From Parvibaculum sp039973015 (GTDB lineage Bacteria; Pseudomonadota; Alphaproteobacteria; Parvibaculales; Parvibaculaceae), in contig NZ_JBDWLT010000012.1 of the NCBI RefSeq assembly GCF_039973015.1, positions 372,001 through 436,000 on the forward strand: DNA of 64,000 bases, in the 5' to 3' direction. The position numbers were made by a program, and so were the translations under genes. Of this stretch, positions 16,707 through 24,951 are shown piece by piece. The notes beneath the pieces are model-generated. The model saw nothing but the letters and a program-made list of their open reading frames with translations, did not search any database and had not been told where the DNA came from. Positions within the stretch are counted from its first letter, which is position 1. The number at the start of each line of letters is the position of its first letter.

Positions 16707-16788
16707 CTTGTCCCCGGGGAGCGGGGACAAGTTGTCCCGACTGTCATCGAAACGTCATCGAACCGTCATGAAGTGACGGGTTATCCCC
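16707..16788 (+). repeat. Composite CGTCA-triplet repeat, copy A
   Basis: CTTGTCCCC (16707-16715) and GGGGACAAG (16723-16731) form a hairpin. Three adjacent 11-mers follow, CTGTCATCGAA, ACGTCATCGAA and CCGTCATGAAG (16741-16773), then GGGTTATCCCC (16778-16788). It lies between convergent genes. Part order matches copy B read on its minus strand. Confidence 0.7.
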
Positions 16789-16978
16789 TGCGTGGGCAGA
16801 AGATTTCGTCGCGCCTGACGTTCGTCCAGGGGGTGATCCTGTTCGTTCGAGCGTGCGCTTTTTATCCTGTTCGCCGAACCGATTTCCCGGGCGAAAATGC
16901 GTAGTCGATCAGCAGTTGGTCTTTCCTGCCCGATGAGCGGGACTTATCCCCTCCCCGAACGGGGTGCCGCTCTTCCGA

Positions 16979-17584
16979 TCAGAACAGCGGCTCTTCGTAG
17001 ACGGGGGTGCCATCGATGCGGAGCTGCTTGATCGCGGGGGTGCCGTCATCGCCAAGGGCGACGTCGACGGTGAGCTTGCCGTCGTTGCGGATGTCTTCCA
17101 GCGCACGGCCTTCGCCTTCGGGGACGAAATAGCTCTCGATTCCATAGTCGACGTTCAACACGGAGCAGTCGGTGCATGGGGGTGCTGGAACACCCCCTTC
17201 GCTTCCCGGAGAGGCTGTCGTTGCCGGTGGCGATATATAGGTAATCCGTCCACGAATTATAAGATCGTCTGGTGCGGCCTCGTGGCCCTCATGCCAGACA
17301 GAGACGGCCTTCCATGTTTCGTTTTCCTGTGCGAGTTCGACGAGAACGGTGTCGCCGGAAGTGAAATCGCTGTCGCCTTCGAGATAGGCAAGCGGAAGTT
17401 GAGCAATGTCGTAGTTCAGGATGACGTAGTCGCCGCGAAAGATGTCGCGCGGGTCGACGGGGGCGGTGCGGAGCGTCACGACATTCTCCGAGCGGAGGAG
17501 AGAGACGCGGTCCCAGACCATCGCGGCGAGAAAAAGCGACTGACCGATGACGAGGGCGAGGACGGCGAGACCGAAGCGGTTCAT
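16979..17584 (-). CDS. GDYXXLXY-domain membrane-anchored protein
   Basis: ATG 17584 gives 201 residues. One N-terminal membrane helix (FGLAVLALVIGQSLFLAAMVW) precedes an extracytoplasmic domain with the family signature RGDYVILNYDI, an acidic Gly/Asp-rich loop and IKQLRIDGTPVYE. These match the GDYXXLXY family (PF14345 type), of unknown function. It overlaps the upstream DUF2157 gene by 4 bases, the usual genomic partner, so the two are translationally coupled. Confidence 0.85.
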   Translation of the reverse strand: MNRFGLAVLALVIGQSLFLAAMVWDRVSLLRSENVVTLRTAPVDPRDIFRGDYVILNYDIAQLPLAYLEGDSDFTSGDTVLVELAQENETWKAVSVWHEGHEAAPDDLIIRGRITYISPPATTASPGSEGGVPAPPCTDCSVLNVDYGIESYFVPEGEGRALEDIRNDGKLTVDVALGDDGTPAIKQLRIDGTPVYEEPLF

Positions 17585-18870
17585 GCGGCGTCTCCTTCGA
17601 CCTGATTGACGAGGCGGCGGCGCATGCGCTCCATGACGAGGGAGCCCACGATGAGAAGGATGCCGCCCAGCGCGAAGAAGAGCGCGGTATCGAGAAGCGT
17701 GCCCATTGTTTCGAAGTAGAGATAAAGAACCTCGGCACCGAAGGCGACGAAAGCGAAATTGACGGCGAAGCGGCTGTCGCGGGACATACCGTAGGAGACG
17801 AGCCATGCGGCGAGCGCGAGGAAGAGCGCCGCATAGACCCAGGGCACGAGTGCGGGCGCACCCGCCTCGATTGCGGGGTAGGCGAGAGTGGCGACGATGA
17901 TGGCACCGATGCACACCGCGTGACGCGCTTCAAGCTGTGAGCGCGTGACCGCGAGGACGGTGAGACTGCCTGCGAGAGCGAACATCACGAGGAGGAAGGG
18001 CCAGTAGAAGGCGGCGCCGTCACCGATGGCGCGATCGGGGCTTATTTGCAGGAACCAGAAGAGAATGAAGGTAAGGGCGATGGCATAGGCTTCGGCGGCG
18101 GCGGCGAAGCGCGGCCCCTTGTCCGAGCAGAGAAGAGCGGCGAGCCAGATCGCAATAACTTCCAGCGTGTAGACGAGGATGAGCCATGCCGGATCGATGG
18201 TCAGGCTTTCGGCGATGGCCACCGCCCAGAGCGCCTGCCAGATGAAGCCTGCGATGAGTGCGAGATGGAAACCGGGCAGCCATGACAGGCGCAGCGAGAG
18301 CGCGAAAGCCGCGATCCAGACAATCCAGAAGGGCCAGTGTGGCGTTGTCTCTTCGAGGCTGAGTGTGAAGCTCGTCCAGATCACCGCGAGCAGGATGCCG
18401 AGCGCGAGGGCGGGCCGCGAGGGAAGCAGCCATGCAGCGGCAAGAGAGGCGATGCACCAGGCGAGGACGCCGCCCGGATCGTCCGTGACGATGTGATAGA
18501 TCTGCGCGATGAGCATGATTCCGCCACCGAAGAGGCAAAGCCCGATCAGGACGGCAGCTTGCGCGAAGTTGGCACGGCCGCGCTTTTCCAGCACGAAGGC
18601 CGCGCCCCAGGACACCCACATGGCGGCGAAGATCATGATGAGTTTCGTGAGCTTGGGAATCTCCGTCCAGTTGGCGGCCACGAAGCTCATGACCGCAAAG
18701 CCGATCAGCACGGCGCCAAGAATGGCAAGGATGGCGGGCATCCGGCGCGTGGAGGGGCGCTCCGCGGCAGATTTCAAAATCGCTTCGGCATTGGCGGGCG
18801 TGACCCAGCCGCGCTCGATCCAGAGATCGATGTCGGTCTTCAGGCGATGGAGATAGGCGCGTTGCCACAT
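17581..18870 (-). CDS. DUF2157 polytopic membrane protein
   Basis: The 429-residue protein has a cytoplasmic N-terminal segment with LKTDIDLWIERGWVTPANAEAI, the DUF2157 mark (PF09925 type). About ten to twelve hydrophobic helices follow, rich in Trp and Ala. Function is unknown. Its stop overlaps the start of the GDYXXLXY gene. The pair recurs in many proteobacteria, which suggests a two-part membrane complex. Confidence 0.85.
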   Translation of the reverse strand: MWQRAYLHRLKTDIDLWIERGWVTPANAEAILKSAAERPSTRRMPAILAILGAVLIGFAVMSFVAANWTEIPKLTKLIMIFAAMWVSWGAAFVLEKRGRANFAQAAVLIGLCLFGGGIMLIAQIYHIVTDDPGGVLAWCIASLAAAWLLPSRPALALGILLAVIWTSFTLSLEETTPHWPFWIVWIAAFALSLRLSWLPGFHLALIAGFIWQALWAVAIAESLTIDPAWLILVYTLEVIAIWLAALLCSDKGPRFAAAAEAYAIALTFILFWFLQISPDRAIGDGAAFYWPFLLVMFALAGSLTVLAVTRSQLEARHAVCIGAIIVATLAYPAIEAGAPALVPWVYAALFLALAAWLVSYGMSRDSRFAVNFAFVAFGAEVLYLYFETMGTLLDTALFFALGGILLIVGSLVMERMRRRLVNQVEGDAA

Positions 18871-19150
18871 GGGATGAGTCGCTTCTTCTTTTCGGGGCCG
18901 TGACTATGAAGGGAAGATCGGGACTCAACCAAGGCAGGCTTCAGTTGCGGGGGGATTATCCGGCGGCGAGCGGGGAAGTCAAAGGGAAGGGTGCGGGAGG
19001 GGCTGGAAACGGCAGATTCCTGCGATTTGCATGTATCTTCTTGTCGTGTGCGGCGGAATGCCGCATCATTCAGGGGTGAGCGCCGGTACGGTTGGGAGGC
19101 TGTGGCGGCGGGGCTGATGCCTGATACTCCAACCTGCGGAGGAAGATGCC

Positions 19151-19579
19151 ATGAATGTCGCGACAATCCTGAAGGCCAAGGGTAACGAGGTTTCCAGCGT
19201 GAGCCCGGAGACGTCGCTTCGCGACGTGGCGATGCTGCTGACCGAGCGCCGGATCGGCGCCGTGCTGGTCATGCAGGACCGGAAGGTCATGGGCATCATC
19301 TCCGAGCGCGATATCGTCAAGGCGGTGGCCAAGAGCGGCGGCGACGCGCTGAACGGGCCGGTGCGCGACGTGATGACGTTGCGCGTTGTGACCTGCGCGC
19401 TCAATGACTCCGTCGATGAATTGATGGATATGATGACCACGGGCCGTTTCCGTCACCTGCCGGTGATCGAGAAGGGCGAAGTCGTCGGCATCGTTTCGAT
19501 CGGCGACGTGGTGAAGCACCGCATCGCCGAGACAGTGATGGAGACGGAAGCCATGCGTCTCTACATCGCGAACGGCTGA
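19151..19579 (+). CDS. CBS-domain protein
   Basis: This 142-residue protein is made almost entirely of a tandem CBS pair. The first half has ETSLRDVAMLLTERRIGAVLV and GIISERDIVKAV; the second has DSVDELMDMMTTGRFRHLPV and VGIVSIGDVVKHRI. Such pairs bind adenine nucleotides and act as energy-sensing modules, here without an attached enzyme. ATG 19151 follows GAGGAAG. It faces the patatin gene convergently. Confidence 0.9.
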   Translation: MNVATILKAKGNEVSSVSPETSLRDVAMLLTERRIGAVLVMQDRKVMGIISERDIVKAVAKSGGDALNGPVRDVMTLRVVTCALNDSVDELMDMMTTGRFRHLPVIEKGEVVGIVSIGDVVKHRIAETVMETEAMRLYIANG

Positions 19580-19600
19580 GCTTCAGGGCTCGACAGACGC

Positions 19601-20680
19601 CTACTGCATGATCTCGATGATTTCGCGAATCTGGGGGATCGCCTCTTCGGCGGCTTCCTCTCCCAGCGCAATCAGTTCGTCCGCGCGGTCGAAATCGAGC
19701 AGGCTCAGATGACCCACCCTGGGTGCGATCATGAGGTCCGGCGGGTCGCCTGCCATGCGCATTCGGGCGAGACGATCCTGCACGATATTCAATGAAGCGA
19801 GCATGACGCTGGCGATACCCGGCTCGCGCTGCTTGCCGCCGATGACGCGGCGCATGAGTTCCTGTTCGGGTGTGCGCTTCCATTTCAGGCTCTTGAGGCG
19901 CTGACGGATGCGGTCCGTGACGGCGGGGGCTTCGTCTCCTTCCAGCATTTCGGATTCGGCGGCTTCGGCAGCCTCGGCTTCTTCTTCTGCCTGCTCGTTC
20001 ATCTGCTCCTCCAGTTCGCGGAAGAGGTCGTCTTCCGGCATGACGGGGGCAGCGGACTGGAGATAGCCGGGGAAGGAGGCCTCATGCGCGCGACGGCGAG
20101 CGGCCGGATCGAAGGGATCGTTATTGAGGTTCACCGCGATGACGACGCGGGCGCCAAGCGCGCGGGCGACCGAGACGGGCACGGGGTTCACCAACGCACC
20201 GTCGATGAGCCAGCGGCCATCGACCGCGATGGGCGAGAAGACGCCGGGCAGGGAATAGGAGGCGCGGATCGCCTGAATGAGATTGCCGTGATGGAGCCAG
20301 AGTTCGTGGCCCGTGGTGAGCTCGGTCGCGACGCCGACGAAACGCTTTTCGAGATCCTCGATGCGGATGTCGGTGAGGTGTTCGCGCATCAGTTCGGCGA
20401 GCTTGGTATCGCCGATGAGGCCGGACGAGCGGAAGCGGAAATCGAGCAGGGAGAGCATGCGGCGGCGCGTCAGCGAGCGCGCAAACTCCTCAAGCGGTTC
20501 GAGCTTGCCAGCCGCGTGGCAGCCGCCGACCAGCGCGCCGATGGAGGTGCCGGAGACGATGTCCGCATCGATGCCGGCGCGGTTCAGCGTTTTCAGGACG
20601 CCGATATGCGTCCATCCGCGCGCCACGCCGGCGCCCAGTGCGATGCCGATTTTCGGACGGGACATACGAAGCTGCTTCAT
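19601..20680 (-). CDS. Patatin-like phospholipase (RssA type)
   Basis: The 359-residue protein has a patatin domain (about residues 10-190). It contains the oxyanion loop GAGVARGW, the nucleophile elbow GTSIG (Ser46) and the catalytic Asp in DGALVNPVP. After the domain comes an acidic segment rich in Glu and Ala (about 225-250), then a C-terminal helical part with LMIAPRVGHLSLLDFDRADE. Patatins hydrolyse acyl esters of phospholipids. It lies downstream of hisI on the same strand, an arrangement I recall as common in alphaproteobacteria. Confidence 0.9.
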   Translation of the reverse strand: MKQLRMSRPKIGIALGAGVARGWTHIGVLKTLNRAGIDADIVSGTSIGALVGGCHAAGKLEPLEEFARSLTRRRMLSLLDFRFRSSGLIGDTKLAELMREHLTDIRIEDLEKRFVGVATELTTGHELWLHHGNLIQAIRASYSLPGVFSPIAVDGRWLIDGALVNPVPVSVARALGARVVIAVNLNNDPFDPAARRRAHEASFPGYLQSAAPVMPEDDLFRELEEQMNEQAEEEAEAAEAAESEMLEGDEAPAVTDRIRQRLKSLKWKRTPEQELMRRVIGGKQREPGIASVMLASLNIVQDRLARMRMAGDPPDLMIAPRVGHLSLLDFDRADELIALGEEAAEEAIPQIREIIEIMQ

Positions 20681-20787
20681 GGAAACGGTTACTCGAAGAG
20701 AATGCTACAGCGGCGCCCGTTGCGCCAGAGCGGACAGCAGGCGCGCAGTTCTATATGGGCGGCAAATGTGACGGAATTCGAGCGGGC

Positions 20788-21240
20788 TCAGCCGTGGTTG
20801 TGCGACAGTTTTTCGGCGCCCACGGGTTCGAGCTTCACGGGCTCGCCCTCTTTCAGTTCTTGCCGGGGGACCGCCCGGTAGAAGCAGGAGCGGTAGCCGA
20901 CATGGCAGCAGCCGCCATCGCCAGCCACATCGACCTTCAGCCAGACCGTGTCCTGATCGCAATCGGTGCGGAGCTCCACCACGGTCTGGATCTGGCCGGA
21001 GGTGTCGCCCTTGTGCCAGAGCTCGTTGCGGCTGCGGCTCCAGTACCATGCCTCGCCAGTCTCGATGGTGCGGGCCAGCGCTTCCGCGTTCATCCAGGCG
21101 ACCATGAGAAGCTCGCCCGTCTTCGCGTCGGTGGTGACGGCGGTAATGAGGCCGTCCGCATCGAATTTCGGCGAGAAGGACGTGCCTTCCTCGGTCTCTT
21201 CCTTCGAACCGCGCGGGGCGAAGGGGGCATTGCCGGTCAT
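20788..21240 (-). CDS. hisI: Phosphoribosyl-AMP cyclohydrolase
   Basis: ATG 21240 follows GGAAGA and gives 150 residues; an upstream ATG at 21252 has no ribosome site. HisI opens the purine ring of phosphoribosyl-AMP, the third step of histidine synthesis. Seen are MVAWMNAEAL, WSRSRNELWHKG, ELRTDCDQDT, which holds the metal-binding Asp/Cys cluster, and GGCCHVGYRSCFYR with the zinc Cys. No HisE domain is fused. It follows folE after a terminator. Confidence 0.95.
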   Translation of the reverse strand: MTGNAPFAPRGSKEETEEGTSFSPKFDADGLITAVTTDAKTGELLMVAWMNAEALARTIETGEAWYWSRSRNELWHKGDTSGQIQTVVELRTDCDQDTVWLKVDVAGDGGCCHVGYRSCFYRAVPRQELKEGEPVKLEPVGAEKLSHNHG

Positions 21241-21267
21241 GTCGTCTTCCATTCGAAATAGCCAAAT

Positions 21268-21302
21268 TGAAAAGGCCCCGCCATTCAGATGAAGGCGGGG
21301 CC
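21268..21302 (-). terminator. Rho-independent terminator between folE and hisI
   Basis: GGCCCCGCC (21274-21282) and GGCGGGGCC (21294-21302) form a perfect 9-bp stem. On the minus strand it is followed by TTTTC. It would end the folE transcript. Confidence 0.85.
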
Positions 21303-21332
21303 TCTTGTCAAAGCACTTGAGCTTGAAGGGGC

Positions 21333-22001
21333 TCAGTATCCGCGGATCATCTGCATGAACCGGGCTTCCATACGGGGATCGTCGCGGAAGACGCCGGTGA
21401 ACTGCGTGGTGATGGTGGCGACATCCGGCTTCTTGATGCCGCGTGTCGTCATGCATTGATGCTTCGCCTCGATGAGGATGGCGACGCCCTGCGGCTGGAG
21501 GGCGGCGTTGATCGTGTCGGCGATCTGGGCCGTCATCGTTTCCTGCGTCTGGAGGCGCTTGCCATAAATCTCGATCACGCGGGCGAGCTTGGAAATGCCC
21601 ACGACTTTCTTGGTCGGCACATAGGCGATATGGGCGCGGCCGAGAATGGGGACCATGTGGTGTTCGCAATGCGACTCGATGTTGATGTCGCGGAGCATCA
21701 CCATGTCCTGGTAGCCCTCGACTTCCTCGAAGGTGCGCGCAAGTTCCTTGAAGGGGTCCGCCTGATAGCCTTCGAAGAATTCTTCATAGGCGCGCGTCAC
21801 GCGGCCGGGCGTGTCGATGAGGCCTTCGCGGTCCGGGTTGTCGCCAGCCCATGCGATCAGCGTACGCACGGCGGCTTCGGCTTCCTCGCGGCTTGGCTTC
21901 TTCACCTCGGCAAGGCGCTCGTTTTCAGGCTGGGCGCGGAGCCCATCAACTGCAGCATTCATGTCCATTCGACCAATCTCGTTTAGGGGTTTCCCGGCCA
22001 T
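21333..22001 (-). CDS. folE: GTP cyclohydrolase I
   Basis: The 222-residue enzyme converts GTP to dihydroneopterin triphosphate, the first step of folate synthesis. Family marks are complete: NPDREGLIDTPGRV, ESHCEHHMVP with zinc-binding Cys and His, GRAHIAYVPTKKVVGISKLA, and the second zinc Cys in KHQCMTTRG. ATG 22001 is preceded by AAGGGCGG. A start at 21968 would trim a variable leader and cannot be excluded. Confidence 0.96.
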   Translation of the reverse strand: MAGKPLNEIGRMDMNAAVDGLRAQPENERLAEVKKPSREEAEAAVRTLIAWAGDNPDREGLIDTPGRVTRAYEEFFEGYQADPFKELARTFEEVEGYQDMVMLRDINIESHCEHHMVPILGRAHIAYVPTKKVVGISKLARVIEIYGKRLQTQETMTAQIADTINAALQPQGVAILIEAKHQCMTTRGIKKPDVATITTQFTGVFRDDPRMEARFMQMIRGY

Positions 22002-22546
22002 ACCGCCCTTCTTGAGAGGAGGTTTGCCCGGTTCAAGTCACAGGCCGATTCAAGAAAACCAGCCTGTTTTGCCCATCAAGCACGGGGTCTTATGCCATGC
22101 TGTAGTTGATGTGACATCGTCTCAACCATGCATATAACCTTGCAGAAACTGCCTATCAAGGGTGGCGGAACCTTGATCCCACGCAAAATCAGGCCTTGAA
22201 TCGTGTCCCGCAAGGCCCTGGACCCGGCCTGACGTTGCGCTTCCTACGGCCTTTCAGGCCCGCCGGATCAGCGCCTTGGTTAATTCTTAAACCTTGCCTC
22301 GGATCATGGGCTTCGCTAACAGATAGCAGGCGATTTCAGACAGGCGGTTCGCCGCCGATATGGTCTTGAAGGCTTCGATGGTTATGACGCGCCGAACGAC
22401 ATGCTGCCGAACTTCGCTCTGCCCCTCCTTCGTTTTTGGGGGCGGAAGCGCAGTCTGCCGTGTTTTCACCTGTCGCGCCGCCTGAAGCCCGTTCCGATGG
22501 CGGGCCGCTCCACGAACGCCACCGCCCAGAACATCAAGGCCGATCC
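22002..22546. other. Long divergent intergenic region folE-cysS
   Basis: About 545 bases separate divergent folE and cysS. No coding frame with convincing composition, tRNA or terminator is seen. The G+C is mixed, with AT-richer words such as GGTTAATTCTTAAACC near 22276. It probably holds both promoters and may hold a leader RNA, but no structure was recognised. Confidence 0.5.
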
Positions 22547-23953
22547 ATGCATACCCAGCCGAACCGCCACAAGCTCACGCTGCACAACACGCTGACGCGC
22601 AAGAAGGAAATCTTCGAGCCCGCGGACCCGAACCGCGTCACGATGTATGTGTGCGGGCCGACGGTCTATAACCACGCGCATATCGGCAATGCACGGCCGG
22701 CGGTCGTGTTCGACGTGCTGGCGCGCGTGCTGAAACGGCTCTATCCGCATGTCGTCTATGCGCGCAACATCACCGATATCGAGGACAAGATCATCGCCGC
22801 CGCGAAGGAGCAGGGCGTCGAGATCTCGGTGGTGACGGAGAAATATGCCGATATCTACCGGCACGACATGGGCGTGCTCGGCGTGCTGGTGCCGGACCTC
22901 GAGCCGAAGGCGACGGAAACCATCCCCGAGATGATCGCGATGATGGAGCGGCTGATCGAAGCGGGCCATGCCTATGCGGCGGAGGGCCATGTGCTCTTCA
23001 ATGTGCCGAGCTATCCCGATTATGGCCGGCTTTCTGGCCGCGACCGCGACGAGATGGTGGCGGGTGCGCGGGTGGAAGTGGCACCATACAAGAAGGACGC
23101 TTCGGACTTCGTGTTGTGGAAGCCATCCGGCGACGACCAGCCGGGCTGGGACAGCCCCTGGGGACGCGGGCGGCCGGGCTGGCACATCGAATGTTCGGCG
23201 ATGATCGAGAAGCATCTGGGCGAGACCATCGACATTCATGGCGGCGGTATCGACCTCCAGTTCCCGCATCACGAGAACGAGGTGGCGCAGTCGGCCTGCT
23301 CGCATCACGGGGCGCCGCTGGCGCGCTTCTGGCTGCATAACGGCTTCGTGAATATCGAATCCGAGAAGATGTCGAAGTCGATCGGCAATGTGCTGCTGGT
23401 GCACGATCTCATTCAACAGGCGCCGGGCGAGGCGATCCGCCTTGCGCTGCTTGCGGGCCATTACCGTCAGCCGCTGGACTGGACGGGCGAGGGGCTGGCG
23501 CAGGCCAAGCGGATGCTCGACCGGCTTTACGGCGCGTTGCGCAATCTCGCCGATGTGCGGGCCGAGGCGGCGAGCAATGCCGTACCCGAAGTCTTCATGG
23601 AGGCGCTGCTCGACGACCTGAACACGCCGAAGGCGCTGGCGGAGCTTTTCGCCATCGCCAAGCGCGCGAATACGGAGACGGACCCCGGCACGAAGGCGCT
23701 GCTGAAGGCGGAGCTTATCGGTGCGGGGCGGCTTCTCGGCATTCTGGAAATGGACGCGGAGGCGTGGTTTGCAGGCGGCGGCGCGGCTTCCCATATAGAC
23801 GGGGAAGAGATCGAACGGCTGATCGAGGCGCGCAACGCCGCGCGCAAGGCCAAGGATTTCGCCGAGGCCGACCGCATTCGCGACGAGCTTGCCGCGAAAG
23901 GCGTTCAGATCGAAGATGGGCCGCAAGGCACAAGCTGGAGAGTGGCGAGCTAG
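22547..23953 (+). CDS. cysS: Cysteinyl-tRNA synthetase
   Basis: The class I synthetase has 468 residues from ATG 22547; an open frame further upstream has no CysS-like content. It shows the zinc Cys in MYVCGPTVY, the HIGH-type motif HIGNARP, the GWHIECSAM zinc/active-site stretch, HHENEVAQ and EKMSKSIGN. The anticodon-binding DALR-like helical end reaches ARKAKDFAEADRIRDEL. It charges tRNA-Cys. The Fe-S scaffold gene begins 12 bases after its stop. Confidence 0.96.
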   Translation: MHTQPNRHKLTLHNTLTRKKEIFEPADPNRVTMYVCGPTVYNHAHIGNARPAVVFDVLARVLKRLYPHVVYARNITDIEDKIIAAAKEQGVEISVVTEKYADIYRHDMGVLGVLVPDLEPKATETIPEMIAMMERLIEAGHAYAAEGHVLFNVPSYPDYGRLSGRDRDEMVAGARVEVAPYKKDASDFVLWKPSGDDQPGWDSPWGRGRPGWHIECSAMIEKHLGETIDIHGGGIDLQFPHHENEVAQSACSHHGAPLARFWLHNGFVNIESEKMSKSIGNVLLVHDLIQQAPGEAIRLALLAGHYRQPLDWTGEGLAQAKRMLDRLYGALRNLADVRAEAASNAVPEVFMEALLDDLNTPKALAELFAIAKRANTETDPGTKALLKAELIGAGRLLGILEMDAEAWFAGGGAASHIDGEEIERLIEARNAARKAKDFAEADRIRDELAAKGVQIEDGPQGTSWRVAS

Positions 23954-23965
23954 ACCGGAAACGAA

Positions 23966-24472
23966 ATGCTCAACGAGATCTACAACAAGCGCATTCTGGC
24001 TCTCGCAGCGGATATTCCGCATGGCGAGCGGCTCGACGCGCCCGACGCCTCGGCGACGGCGGTCTCGAAGCTCTGCGGCTCGAAGGTGACGGTGGACGTG
24101 AAACTCGATGCACAAGGCCGGGTGGCGGATTACGGCGCGGATGTGAAGGCCTGCGCGCTGGGTCAGGCGTCCAGCTCCATCATGGCGCGGCATGTGATCG
24201 GCGCGAGCGCGGAAGAACTTCACGAGGTGGGCGCGGCGATGCGCGCCATGCTGAAGGAAGGCGCGGAACCGCCGCGCGACCTCCATGACGGCAAGTGGGC
24301 GGACCTCGAAGTGCTTGAGCCCGTCCGCGAGTACAAGGCGCGCCACGCCTCGACGCTGCTCGTTTTCGATGCGGTGGAAGAGGCGGTTGATGCCGCACTC
24401 GACAAGGCCCGGCACGGGAGTGGTACTGCCCCGCAGACCGGGACCGCCACTAGCACCGGCCCGTCCGCCTGA
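23966..24472 (+). CDS. NifU/IscU-like Fe-S scaffold protein, third Cys missing
   Basis: The 168-residue protein resembles the NifU N-terminal/IscU fold: SKLCGSKVTV (Cys37), VKACALGQASSSIM (Cys63) and a final helix REYKARHASTLLVFDAV. IscU uses three Cys to hold a cluster. Here the third position falls in ARHAS with no Cys, as I recall for an alphaproteobacterial subgroup. Cluster scaffolding is therefore uncertain. A Thr/Gly-rich tail follows. It is likely co-transcribed with cysS. Confidence 0.8.
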   Translation: MLNEIYNKRILALAADIPHGERLDAPDASATAVSKLCGSKVTVDVKLDAQGRVADYGADVKACALGQASSSIMARHVIGASAEELHEVGAAMRAMLKEGAEPPRDLHDGKWADLEVLEPVREYKARHASTLLVFDAVEEAVDAALDKARHGSGTAPQTGTATSTGPSA

Positions 24473-24484
24473 GCGACGGGCCCG

Positions 24485-24518
24485 GCCGCTCCCGCGTTTC
24501 CGCCCGGGCGGCTTTTTT
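24485..24518 (+). terminator. GC-rich hairpin with T6 after the scaffold gene
   Basis: GCCGC (24485-24489) can pair with GCGGC (24508-24512), followed directly by six T residues; a shorter CCGCC/GGCGG palindrome overlaps it. It probably ends the cysS operon. Confidence 0.65.
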
Positions 24519-24626
24519 CCCAAGACGAATCAAGCGGATAGGCCAGAGGGTGCCGATGGCGCCTGCAAGTTGTGCCTCATCCAATTAGAAGCTAACAAGT
24601 GCGTGTGACTTGAAACGGGTTTTCCC

Positions 24627-24941
24627 ATGCGGCGCGACCCCTTATCGCTCGCGATGCGCGGCCTGATCCGGTTCTATCAGTGGTTCATATCGCCGCTGAT
24701 CGGGCCGAAATGCCGCCATCTGCCGACCTGCTCGGACTACACCATGCAGGCCATCGAGCGGCACGGGGCGTGGCGCGGCGGCTGGCTGGGGCTGTCGCGG
24801 ATCGTCCGCTGCAATCCCTGGGGGAGCCATGGTTTCGACCCCGTGCCCGAGCGGCTGGAGACGCAGCCTTTCTGGGCGCCGTGGCGATATGGACGGTGGC
24901 GGATGCCGGAAGGCGCGCCCCACACGCACGGAACGCAATGA
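24627..24941 (+). CDS. yidD: Membrane protein insertion efficiency factor
   Basis: The 104-residue protein is YidD: RGLIRFYQWFISPLIGPKCR, PTCSDYTMQAIERHGAWRGG, and RCNPWGSHGFDPVP are all present, including the conserved Cys residues. YidD is a small membrane-associated protein that helps YidC insert inner-membrane proteins. Here it lies away from rpmH/rnpA/yidC and 10 bases upstream of thrS. The C-terminal extension after VPER is family-variable. Confidence 0.93.
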   Translation: MRRDPLSLAMRGLIRFYQWFISPLIGPKCRHLPTCSDYTMQAIERHGAWRGGWLGLSRIVRCNPWGSHGFDPVPERLETQPFWAPWRYGRWRMPEGAPHTHGTQ

Positions 24942-24951
24942 GAGAAGTGAA

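Noticed and set aside
16778..16788. TTATCCCC as a DnaA box
   Set aside because: The consensus TTATCCACA is not met and no cluster or AT-rich unwinding element is nearby; it is better explained as part of the composite repeat.
22287..22469. Sixty-codon frame on the minus strand in the folE-cysS gap
   Set aside because: No ribosome site, no family and no membrane or signal features; probably chance.
22466..24523. Long antisense frame (685 codons) opposite cysS and the scaffold gene
   Set aside because: The plus-strand genes are certain, and the antisense product has no recognisable motif.
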